Below, piece by piece: positions 45,340-55,840 of a stretch of 64,000 bases of DNA (its first letter is position 1; each line of letters starts with the position of its first letter). The notes below the pieces were generated by a model. It was not told the origin of the DNA. It made no database searches and was given only the letters and a program-made list of their open reading frames with translations. The stretch is from NCBI RefSeq assembly GCF_035083965.1, contig NC_089728.1, positions 20,168,955-20,232,954 of the forward strand, written 5' to 3'. This DNA is from Branchiostoma lanceolatum (taxonomy: Eukaryota; Chordata; Leptocardii; Amphioxiformes; Branchiostomatidae). The position numbers and the translations under genes were made by a program.

Positions 45340-45757
45340 GCGACATAGAGATTTAGATTTATTTCGATTTACCACATTTGTGGAAGGATTGACATAACAG
45401 GTGAACTATCACCTTTTCAAGATGTCATCCCAGACCGGACTGTTTGGACCATCGCACACCGGGGCATTCCCCTAATCTTTTTCGAAAGGTGTGGTGGGTT
45501 CTTTAACGTGCGCGGGGTGTGGCTCTCCCCAAACATGAGACCTCCATTTAACGTCCTATCCGAGGGACGTTCCTAACCCTAGATGAGCTAGGTACTCATT
45601 TACACCTGAGTGAAGTGAGGAAAGTCGTGTTAAGTGCCTTTCCCAAGGGCACAACGTCGGGGCGCAAGTACGGACATGTCTCTGGGCACACCGGGATACG
45701 AATCGGGGACCCATTGTTTGACAGCCGAGTGATATACCACTGCGCCACACGGACGCC
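45340..45757 (-). mobile_element. tRNA-derived SINE
   Basis: The minus strand starts near 45757 with A box TGGCGCAGTGG (45737-45747) and B box GATTCGTATCC (45694-45704). A conserved block follows (GTGCCCTTGGGAAAGGCAC, 45639-45657), then an AT-rich end. It lies in an intron of kelch copy A. The boundaries are approximate. Confidence 0.65.
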
Positions 45758-45925
45758 ACAGGTCGCCCAAGAGGAAGATTGGAAGACCAGATCTTCAACA
45801 CGCTCCAGGGGCTGGGGATCACTAGAACCGACTGGAGGGTCTATGCCGAGAGCGGACCAGCCTGGCGAGCCCTATGCATGTCTGCAGTCGCCATGCATCA
45901 GACACTGATGCCTTCGAACGATTGA
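45758..45925 (+). mobile_element. LINE ORF C-terminal fragment
   Basis: One frame reads LQGLGITRTDWRVYAESG and AWRAL, the W..R..A...WR pattern found at the C-terminus of many LINE ORF2 proteins. Too short to classify. Confidence 0.5.
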
Positions 45926-47690
45926 TTAATTGATTTGTCATGCTAAATTTTCAGTTATAATAAGCTATTTCCCACAGTACCAGACATGTACTAGTACCTA
46001 TACTCTGCCCCTCCACAGGCTGCCTCCAGTGAGGAGTTCTGTACCCTGAGTGTAAAACAGCTGACTGAGATCATCAGCCACGATGAGCTGGACGTTAAAG
46101 AGGAGACAACAGTGTGGGAGGCTGTTGTGAGATGGGTGCAGCACAGCAGGTAGGACAGGTGGGTATCGTTGCTTTGTTGGTTCAGCCTAGGCTTACTACA
46201 GCTAGCCAAAGGCTATGATAGATGTATGTTTTGTAGGTCCATGTTGCGGTTTTAAGAAAAAATGAACATAATTGGTTAGACGCTGCTATGATACTAAGAA
46301 TTTAGCTGAACCCACCCCTATCCTGTGCTCTACAGACTGCACCACTTACCCAGCATCCTCCCTCACATCCGCTTCAACCTGCTGACCTCAGACGACACGG
46401 CAGCCATCTTGGAACATCCCCTGGTCAGGGAGGATCCTGGGAGTTCTGAGGTCATCAGAAATGTGGTACAGAAAGGGAACTCCAACCAAAAGCCGAGGCT
46501 TGGGATGACCACAGAAATGGCTCTGCTGTAAAAGTATGTACTTCCTCATGTTACTTTGTCTTATAATTAGGAGGTCATGAACAATCCTTTCACAGTATTA
46601 TTTCACATTTTGAGGTCCTGCAAATAACATTTCAAGTATGTCATTCATGTAAATGTACCCGTCATCTAATTACAACTGAAACATAAGGACAATTCTCAAG
46701 GGGCTACAAAATGATATTTGATTGATGACAACAGTGTATGCCTTGATTTAAAAAAAAGATATTAGTTTCCAGGCCATTTTAATTGACCCTTTGCAGTGTG
46801 TTTTTGTCCTGTTTAGTTCTAAAGAGTTTCTCTTCATGAACCCCCTGCAAGGAAGGTACATCAGCTGCATTTACAAGCCTGAAGACCTTCCTGATTTTTC
46901 AGCCATGACAGTCACCAGTGATAACAATATTTACATCCTGGGAATCAAAGAGTCAGAGGATGAGAATCAGCTGACCGTGTTCAACTACAACCATGCAAAG
47001 AATGTGTGGGAACATGCAGGCATGTCCTCAATGTCTATGCCACCGGGCTACTACGAGAATCACCTTGTTGAAGTTGATCAGATTTTGTATAACATTAGTT
47101 TTGATTCAGATGAAGCCAGACCAGTTCTGAAAATGAGAAAGTACAACCGCGATAGTGACCAATGGCAGGAGTGTTCACAGCTACAACTTGAAAAAGGTAT
47201 ATTAAACAGTTCAACACTGACATGTGGTTCATACCTCTATTTTATCAATTGTGATGAAATGCATCGCTACGACCAAAGCCAGGACCGTTGGTTCAAGCGG
47301 ACCCCACCAAGGATGATTTACGACGTCTGCACAGCCGTTGCCATGGGAACAGAGATGACTTTCTGCACTGATTTTGAATTCTCTCGGACTATGCTGTATG
47401 ATACAGAGTCAGACTGCTGGCAGGAACTGCAAGGCTGGCAGAACCGAGAACTAGAAAACCTCCATAGTACAAGTGTGTCCATTCTCTTTGTTCTGGATAA
47501 CCAACTGCACATAATGTTAACCTAAAAGTATGCTCATGTGAATGATAGAATGGATGAAGACAAATATTTGGTGTATGTGTATGACAGATCTGGTGATGCC
47601 TGGAGAGACTTAAAGGTCACTCTACCCGATAAGTATTATTCGCACTGCCCTGTGGCACGTATATACTTACCATATCTTAAGGCGGGATAA

Positions 47691-49169
47691 AACACATCAC
47701 TTTTTACGCTTTTCAGCGTTTAAGTGCAACAGGAGGACACACATACAGAGTACAGGGCATGCGGATTGATTAACAACATTTTGTTAATCAGGTTTTGCTG
47801 AACACCTCTTTATTGGGATAGGTCTTGTACTAGATTTAGACTTTAGTATACAATTCATGGAAAGGCTTCCTTCTTTGTGATGGATAAGAGACGTCTTTCT
47901 ACAAGGAACTGAAGTAATGTTCTGAGAAGTCTAACAGCAGTAAATGAAGTGATAACTGCCAGACATAATTATAAATATTCAAGAACAGAAATAAGAAGAA
48001 CCAACCCACTCGTCATCAGAACTGATTAATTAAAATGAACGTGCCGTGTGGAAGAGGTGTTAACATGGGGCCGAAGCAATTCTTTCATTGTATCTAATTA
48101 CAAATTAGTCTGGGTTTCATTCTTGTTAATTTACTAGTTATTCCATTATACTCCCCATTTTGTTAGAGGGAGGGTAGTATGGGAGCCCCAGTTGACTAAG
48201 TAGGGTAGTACTCAGTACTAAGACTCTTTATGGAACTTTTATTTTGTTATATTGTATAACTATACTTGCATGTTTAGTACATTTTGACGTGTCATTGACA
48301 TTATATTTGTTTATCAGTTTACACTTCACACCTTTCCTAACGAAGCCAGGAATTGTGAGGTTACGCACAATAGAGTTTCTACATATGAATGTCCAGATAT
48401 AATGTATGCCATTTTGAACAATAAATATTTACTGATGTAAAGAAAGGATCATCGTTTTGTCAAGTGCTATTCTGTTTAAAGGCCAATTTTTGGTTGAAGA
48501 ATTTGACAGATTTGCATTTATGCATTCATGATTTGTGTTGCTGTACTTTTAATGAAAACTTGTTTTGTCAATTTTGTCAGCCCCTCAGAAGCATTTTTAA
48601 CATGAAATAAATCACATTGAAATCACATTTATTGCAAAAGCCTGGATCGACTCTGCAGTTTTCAACAAAGCTAACTTGGGCAATTATGATACACGTTGAT
48701 GCAGCCTAAAAAAAGATTTAAAGTTACCCACAGCCAAAATAATAAAGTTAACATCAAAAAGTATGATCCTATGTATGAAACGTCAGTTTCAAGTCATCAC
48801 TAGGTCCAATTTCTGATTGATACAGAATGATATATGCACATATATAGAATGATATATGCACATACAGCAAGATAGTTGCAAAATAGAAAGAAACATCTTG
48901 TAGCTTTTGTCGGTTATGTTTTCAGTAACAGATCAACACTCATGATCAAGTAATTTTAACGACGCGTGGAATAGAACCCATCACAATACCGAATCAAAAC
49001 TCAATTCAACAGCATTTCAAACATAATCTTCCTGCATTGGTTCAGATATCGATATCGATATCGTTTGTTTACATCCTTCTGTCTCGAGAAATAAAGTCTT
49101 ACTGCTACATTATGTGGATTATCAGTATAAACATATCTACCCTTTGACCCTCCGTGTTTCGTCATTAAC
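47691..49169. other. Spacer between kelch copies
   Basis: Presumed promoter side of copy B. No element is recognised. AT-rich, with a GATATCGATATCG run near 49050. Confidence 0.4.
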
Positions 49170-49427
49170 ATGGCTGCCGCAGAACACAACCAAGAACCCC
49201 ACGCCAGCGCAGTTCGTCCTCGTTCCTTAGACGAGAACTATCTGCACGGGTTTCTTGGAACTGTGGGTGACTTACAGAAGGCTGGGGTACTCCAGGATGT
49301 TGTCCTTGAAGTCGAGGGCCGGCGGTTTCCCTGTCATAGGCATGTTCTGTCCGCGGCCAGCCCCTACTTCATGGCCATGTTTTCAAGTGACATGGCGGAA
49401 AGTCGGCAGAAGACGGTTGTTTTACAG
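49170..49427 (+). CDS. BTB-kelch exon 1 (first half of BTB), intact
   Basis: ATG in a good context (ACATGGCTG), 86 codons, ending TTACAG|GTAAAG in phase 0, which fits the phase of kelch exon 2 at 44835. Residues include [20 protein letters not shown] and [16 protein letters not shown], the classical start of a BTB domain used for dimerisation and Cullin-3 binding. The next exon of this copy is missing: the following homologous sequence starts at 55841 within BACK. The 6.4 kb between holds three large insertions. Probably an orphan exon of copy B. Confidence 0.8.
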
Positions 49428-49980
49428 GTAAAGTTGGCGTGACCTGTAGTTAGGCTGCACCAAGGATGACGTCCTTTGGAGACCCTAACTCTAATGCGAG
49501 AGCGCGAAAAAAACAACAAGAAGGGCCGAAAAAAACAACATGCCTAGATTTGAAATATAATAGTCGACGACACATGTTAGGACACAAATTAAATGAGAGA
49601 ACACAGTGTAACAACTAACAATTGTTTTATTCATCATGAAAACAGCAATAATTTGAATAAATCAGTTGAAGTTGAACAGCAGTTGTTGTCCTGTCCCGTT
49701 TCTTTCCATATCCCATTTCGCGTGACGTGTCTTACGTTAATCTTACAATTTGTGGCACTGTCGTAACTCTTTGGTCATAGTTACAGGAAGCTGAATTTCT
49801 TGGGGTTTTTTCTGGGAACAGACCAAAATCAATGCGCGCGCGGACGTCATCCATAAGAATTACTTGGTGCAGCCTTAGACTTAAATGAAAGAGGGAACTT
49901 TTAGAGATGCTACGTATCATAGAGAACGTGTGAAACCATGAATATCAATTTGCATTACAGGGAAAGGTGCAAGTACGCAG
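49428..49980. other. Remnant of kelch copy B intron 1
   Basis: No coding sequence. Ends at the GCAG target site of the LTR element. Confidence 0.5.
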
Positions 49981-52735
49981 TGTCAAAATACAGTCTAGAG
50001 CAGGATTTGGACTCGACTCTGTCACAACTTAACTAAGTTAGCGGGGGGTTTATACCCAGACCGCTCACTACTTCAACTAAGCTTTCTCACCACAAACCAA
50101 GGCCACAAGGTCAAGGGTTCCGTTGAAGCTCTGTTTATTTGCTTGAAAGGCAACCACACACAATGATAACTAGTACATGAATACAGCAATAAACCTAGAT
50201 CACACTTTTGGCGGGAGTGGGACTTTACCCGCGGGGCGTGGGGTTTTTCCCCGAGATCACAATTTAGAAACACACGCTCAGTGCCGTACAATACAATACA
50301 ATCCAACAGCTAAACTTGATCACAAAATGGGAACTTACCAACGACAGATGCTTGAGACGACTAGTTACCGGGGCGGTAACGTACAACAACGACTAAACAA
50401 CTAATACCCGAAGTTACTCTGACTGTTACTCATTAGCACCAATGAAGAAGCCGCCCTGTTGTCAAGACCCTGGGACCTCAGATTTCCGTCTCCTCTCTCC
50501 AATTTGTCTTGAGTTCTGATTCATATAGTCACTAGTAATTTACATAGGCGTGTGTTTTGGCGCCCTATTGGTCCGAAAGTTGGAAGGTCTTGATCGCAGG
50601 GTCATTGGTCAGTAAGTCAACCTGTCACGTGGCTCAGTGACGTAGTGTCAGTGACCAGCCAGCTACATGTTACTCATGACGTCATCATAAAGCATTCAGG
50701 GACAAACCATTACTGTTACAACCATCCCCGCCCAACAAATGAAAATGCGTCCCCGCATTTAAAACTAGTAACATCGCAACAACGAAAGTTAAACTTATAC
50801 AAGGAAATCTATTGAAAAACTGGTTAATGGTAGTGAACAACAACAACCAAAAAAACAATGTTTTACCGAAGTGACACCATTTTAGTACTTAATCGTTACA
50901 AAGTAAGAAAAACATACTGAAACAGTGGTCTCCCTCACCACTGGCATTCTAGTTCACTACGTTACAAAGTAAGAAAAACTAATTTCTAATCAGCGTTGCA
51001 GCAAATATTGATCGAGGTTCTAGAAAAAAAAAATTAACACTTAACGCTACCTTACTCATATAATTGCTAAGTAAGCGCATGTGTACCATTTGACGGTGAC
51101 CATTTCGAACGTGCTGACTGCAAGGACTGGTCGGTTTTTAAAACCAGTCGAAAGGACCACAGGTAGGTAGGGGAAACTGAAAGGCGGTCGACAACCCGAA
51201 CCAGAGACTAAACAAGTTATTACCTGGATGCGATCGGTTCCTCTGAACGTCGTCACGAGTAAAGTTTTGACTACGATGCTGTATCTCACAGTCTTTTCCT
51301 CTCCTGCTTTCCTGTTTTATTTACATATTTACAATGGTACCTTGAACGTTCAGCGCAACTACAGAACAGAGGTGGGTTTCTCACAGTTTTGTTTCTGGGG
51401 ATTTGGACCCCGAAGGAACCTCTCTGCCAAAAACTAACAAAACAACACGTGGACTCTCAGCCAGCCCGCACCACGGAGGTAGCGAACCCCGGTAAACCCG
51501 TGTGCCTAACCGTCGCCGAACCGTCCCCTGGTGAGGAGGGGGTGCTTTGTCCCGCCTGATAGCGGAAGTCACGTCCACCTTACCCAGGTCACGTGTTGTC
51601 AGCACGGGTGGTGGCTGAGTTGTAGATGGTATGGGAGGCGGGATCGCAAGGTTGCGCCTGGCCTAGGTCGTCCCCCACCGGTGGGGGGATCTTACCCGTC
51701 ATGGGCCACAACCTGGCCCCGACCGGAGAGGTCTGACGTGCGTGGTTCGGCAACCTTGGCACGTACGTTGACTGTTCTCCCTTGATGTTGGACACATGAA
51801 CCTGGGCTTCGGTGGGAAGCGACATACGCTAACCGGGCGGTCGGTGGCCCCGTGCTCCTCGGGTAGGAGAGCGGCGCGTTGGAAGGCAGGGACTAAAGGT
51901 AAACAGAAAGGGTGCGTACTGCTAGAGCCACAGCCTAAATTCATTTGGCGCTCTCACCGCCAAGGCCCGGGTTCGATTCCCGGTGTGGGAACCATTTGAC
52001 ACAATACAGTCTAGGGCAGGATTTGGACTCGACTCTGTCACAACTTAACTAAGTTAGCGGGGGGTTTATACCCAGACCGCTCCCTACTTAACTAAGCTTT
52101 CTCACCACAAACCAAGGCCACAAGGTCAAGGGTTCCGTTGAAGCTCTGTTTATTTGCTTGAAAGGCAACCACACACAATAATAACTAGTACATGAATACA
52201 ACAATAAACCTAGATCACACTTTTGGCGGGAGCGGGACTTTACCCGCGGGGCGTGGGGTTTTTCCCCGAGATCACAATTTAGAAACACACGCTCAGTGCC
52301 GTACAATACAATACAATCCAACAGCTAAACTTGATCACAAAATGGGAACTTACCAACGACAGATGCTTGAGACGACTAGTTACCGGGGCGGTAACGTACA
52401 ACAACGACTAAACAACTAATACCCGAAGTTACTCTGACTGTTACTCATTAGCACCAATGAAGAAGCCGCCCTGTTGTCAAGACCCTGGGACCTCAGATTT
52501 CCGTCTCCTCTCTCCAATTTGTCTTGAGTTCTGATTCATATAGTCACTAGTAATTTACATAGGCGTGTGTTTTGGCGCCCTATTGGTCCGAAAGTTGGAA
52601 GGTCTTGATCGCAGGGTCATTGGTCAGTAAGTCAACCTGTCACGTGGCTCAGTGACGTAGTGTCAGTGACCAGCCAGCTACATGTTACTCATGACGTCAT
52701 CATAAAGCATTCAGGGACAAACCATTACTGTTACA
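49981..52735 (-). mobile_element. Non-autonomous LTR retrotransposon
   Basis: Two nearly identical direct LTRs, 49981-50720 (740 bp) and 51997-52735 (739 bp), with TG...CA ends and a GCAG target duplication (49977-49980, 52736-52739). The 1276-bp internal region has no protein domain. On the minus strand the primer-binding site starts 2 nt inside the 51997 LTR edge, and a purine tract GGGCGGGGATGG precedes the other LTR, so the element points leftward. High LTR similarity indicates recent insertion. It needs enzymes from an unrelated full-length partner. Confidence 0.92.
51947..51994 (-). promoter_or_regulatory. Primer-binding site matching the 3' half of tRNA-Glu(CTC)
   Basis: Read on the plus strand, 48 nt reproduce a tRNA-Glu 3' half: anticodon arm GGCG-CTCTCAC-CGCC (anticodon CTC), T arm CCGGG-TTCGATT-CCCGG, acceptor TGTGGGA, discriminator A and the post-transcriptional CCA. 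The minus strand is therefore complementary to tRNA-Glu and sits 2 nt from the LTR, the normal place of a PBS. The match is much longer than the usual 18 nt. Confidence 0.85.
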
Positions 52736-52782
52736 GCAGTGTGAACGAGCGAAGGCCAGGACACAACAGGCAGAGGCCTTAA

Positions 52783-53704
52783 CCCTATCTAGACCGGGCT
52801 TTTTTGAGACTTCTTGGACGGGGGGCGGGGCTCTTTTGACCCCCCCCCCCCTCATAACATCCGAACGGTATGCTCTATCATCACCAAATTTGCAGGGAGA
52901 GATGTTCACGTAAAGTTTTATGATTCTTGTAATTGTAATTTTGGTGACGTTATGACGTAATATGACGTAATTATGACGTCATCGAAGTGATTTTATTGGC
53001 TAAATAGGTATTCCCCATAATATCTAAAAGTATTAGACAAAACATTGCGTATTATTGATTTAAAGGTATGCCAAGACATTCGACGTCAGTTGTGACTAAG
53101 TTGACGTCAAAATGACGTCGAAGAATGACTTCATGTGTTGTTAGTGACCCCCCTGGGATCCGCCATCTTGGATCGCCATTTTGAAAATTTTTAGAATACA
53201 TTTTTTTCCATTTATGACCCCAAATAGAAATCAAAATAGACTAAAAACATTAATCTGAATTTTTCTGGTTAAGAAAATTCCAGGTTGTGCCGAATTTAAA
53301 CGCAAAAAAGCCTGTTCATACCGAAAATAATGGTCTTGTCCGCCATCTTGGATTTTGAGCGATGGTGTCATCAAATTAGCATAATTAATGAATATTAAAT
53401 CATGACAGTAACATTCAATCACATGATGTTATAAATGTAGGAAACTAGTGTGGTTGAGCAAGAAAACATTCGAAAAAACTATGTTTAAATCGAAATTAGT
53501 GAAATTTGCATAAAATGCCTCTTCAGAAACCCGCCGCCATGGCAACACGAAAAATGATTTACTTATACTTTTATTATAATATTGTCGCCAATTAAATTTT
53601 AGGAAAAGTCACCAAGTTTGGTTGTCCTACCTTACGTCGTTTGGCAGTTATACCATGTCAAAGTCGGCGCGGGCACTTTTAGCCCCCCCCCGGTCTAGAT
53701 AGGG
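52783..53704. mobile_element. piggyBac-like MITE with TTAA target sites
   Basis: 922 bp with perfect inverted ends CCCTATCTAGACCGGG and CCGGTCTAGATAGGG, flanked by TTAA at 52779-52782 and 53705-53708. TTAA plus a CCC start fits piggyBac (Kolobok also uses TTAA). A G/C homopolymer-rich tract lies just inside each end. No coding sequence. Two CCGCCATCTTGGAT motifs lie at about 53160 and 53340. Confidence 0.85.
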
Positions 53705-53708
53705 TTAA

Positions 53709-53980
53709 AGGGGTCCTAAACTCCAGAAGGCGGTTTTTATTTTACACTGGATTATGTATCAATGAATACATAATCAGACAACTTTACAGAATTTTGCTTA
53801 TGGTAAATTACACAAGGTGTGTTTTTTTAAAACAATATGATACTCACTAAACCCTTGCAGATCCTACCCATGTATTCGATATGTGCAAACATACATCTTT
53901 AATGGTTAGTATTTTTGGCATGGATGAGGGGGGTTAGGCTAATTGTTAATAAAATAAAAAAGAACACAAAGCAAGACGAG
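53709..53980. other. Spacer between insertions
   Basis: No gene or element recognised. Confidence 0.4.
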
Positions 53981-55482
53981 TTTATGAATGAATGAATGAA
54001 TGAATGAATGAATGAATGAATGAATGATTTTATTTGATCATTTTGATCGGATGTCGGAAAGTACCTCGCAGCCATAGGCTGAATTGCGTACTTTTTACAT
54101 TGTGTTACATAAAAAAACTGGTGACATTAGGCAAAACGGTTCCAATATCATCACTCCTTTGCAAAATTAATACATTCTAAAATCGCAGGTAAACACTACC
54201 TTGAAACAGGTAGGTTGAAGACTGGTACGTCGGGATTTATAAAATACAAACATAATTATCATATATATATACTAAGTAACAGGGTAAATTCTGTAGCTGG
54301 CGATCATAGCAATCAATATGTCGGAGTTCTGTTACTGAGTCTGTTCGTTTGATAGGGTCGTCATGAATGGTACGGGACTGTTCTGGTATCTTTTTGTCCT
54401 TGCTCTTATGGTGGCCAGAAGGTCTTTGTTTCTAGTGTCTCTTAAACTAATTTCGCCCCGGGTAGGTGGGAACCAGTCCCTGAATGTCTCGGTCTCGATC
54501 AGTCTCGGTCTCGATCAGTCATAGTTGAGGCATAGGTCACGGCGCCGGGCGTCTAGCGTAGGCAAGTCCAAGGTGCTGCACGCTTCCCTGTAGGATGTGT
54601 AGGCAGGGCCAAGCATTATATATAGCCGACAGGCTCTTCTCTGAAGGGTTTCGATCCTGGCACGCTGTGCTGTTGTTAGTCCGGCGTACCATGCAGGGGC
54701 GGCGTATTCCAATGCTGGGCGCACAAGGGTCTTGTAGCATGTCAGTAATTCCTCCCTGGAGAGGTCGAAACACTTGAGTCGCTTGAGTAGGTACAGTTTC
54801 CGATTGCCCTGCTTTACCACGTGGTTGACATGTAGTTCCCAGCTGAGGTCCGCTTGGACGTGCAAGCCAAGTAGTTTCACAGCCTTGATCTCCGCCAGTG
54901 ATTCGCCAGCTATTAAGAAATGTGGTCGTGGGACATGGACTTTGGAGAACGACACATGCATCACTTTGCACTTCTTGGGATGTAGTTTCATTTGTCTGTT
55001 GTTTGTCCACGTGTTCAGATGGTCTAGGTCGGTTTGTAAGGTGGAGACCGCGTCTATCAATCGGCTCTCTGCCAGATTCATGTCATCAACAAACTTCAAC
55101 CGCGATGCTGTGGCATCTTGGCACGCGTTGTTGATGATGGCGAGAAAAATGAGAGGACCAAGCACCGTTCCCTGGGGAAGACCACAAGTGGTCATAGTCC
55201 AGTCCGAGTATGCTCCGTTGTAAGCGACTCTTTGTGCTCTTTGGGTGAGGAAACTGCAGAGCCAGCTGGCAAGTGACGATCGTAATCCCATGTCAAGCAA
55301 ACTTGTCACCGCGAGGTGGTGATCGACAAGATCCAACGCCTTAGAGAAGTCAGTCGTTACAAGGCTTGTTATTGTTCCTCTCTGGTCAGCCGTCCTTGTT
55401 AGCTTGTTGACAATGTCGACTAGACAATGTGTCGTAGAGCGACCCGGGAGACAGCCGAACTGGTTGAAACCACTCTGACATT
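53981..55482 (-). mobile_element. CR1-type LINE, 5'-truncated
   Basis: On the minus strand: RT frame, 3' UTR and an ATTC-repeat tail (GAAT at 53984-54027 on plus). The 5' junction lies near 55482, next to two adjacent copies of AACCACTCTGACATTCTT. It is a different sequence from the LINE at 35287. Confidence 0.85.
54515..55465 (-). pseudogene. LINE reverse transcriptase, truncated
   Basis: The frame starts inside the RT at QFGCLPGRSTTH, then TTDFSKALDLVDHH, LPQGTVLGPLIF, KFVDDMNLAES (catalytic Asp pair), LLGLHVQADLSWE and VRPALEYAAPAWY. The fingers region and endonuclease are missing. Near the C-terminus a tandem duplication of TCTCGGTCTCGATCAG (about 54489-54521) introduces a stop after CLNYD; the remaining C-terminal residues can be read beyond it to about 54335. 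Confidence 0.85.
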
Positions 55483-55840
55483 CTTAACCACTCTGACATT
55501 CTTTTTATAATCTAACTTAACTTTGTAATCTGTCAGGCCTTGTCAGGCACATTGTAATAAGCCATCTATAGGCTGAGGTTGTTTGATTTAATTAATCAGA
55601 AAATAGATGGTCATCTGGGGAATTCGGTAGAATACTGAATGCTTTTTTATGCGCCCGGGACTAGTGGGTACTTTGTCGTGTACTGTAAAAGTATTCATTT
55701 TTACTTCCTAAAATTATCAGTTATTGGAAAATAACTCCCCCCTCTGGACTTAAGAACTCCTTTAATTCTGTCCGGTATGCTGTAAGGTACTCACCCCACC
55801 TGTAACAGTTGTCCCTTGCATGCTCCCCACCCCACCCCAC
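55483..55840. other. Remnant flank before kelch copy B
   Basis: No BTB exon 2 here; homology to copy A starts abruptly at 55841. Confidence 0.5.

Larger units (their letters stand above)
44835..47690 (+). pseudogene. BTB-BACK-kelch protein, broken copy A
   Basis: Exons at 44835-45069 (second half of BTB, start of BACK), 46019-46158, 46336-46533 (BACK) and 46817-47690 (kelch repeats). Functional relatives are Cullin-3 substrate adaptors. Lesions: a deletion of about 25 bp shifts frame in exon 2 after ESSTC (copy B keeps VDLYKFAD there). A TAG at 46151 replaces the GAG Glu of copy B. TAA codons lie at 46529 and 47523, the latter followed by an open continuation to 47690. No exon 1 is seen upstream. 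Phases at the exon joins still agree, so the decay is recent. The kelch part retains motifs such as MHRYDQSQDRWFKRTPP and YDVCTAVAMG. Confidence 0.85.

Noticed and set aside
51947..51994. tRNA-Glu gene
   Set aside because: Only the 3' half is present and CCA is encoded; position next to the LTR fits a primer site instead.
50073..52419. Paired identical frames of 75-77 residues
   Set aside because: They lie in the two LTRs of the same element; no protein recognised.
54537..55223. Other frames across the second LINE
   Set aside because: Shadows of the RT frame; no motifs.
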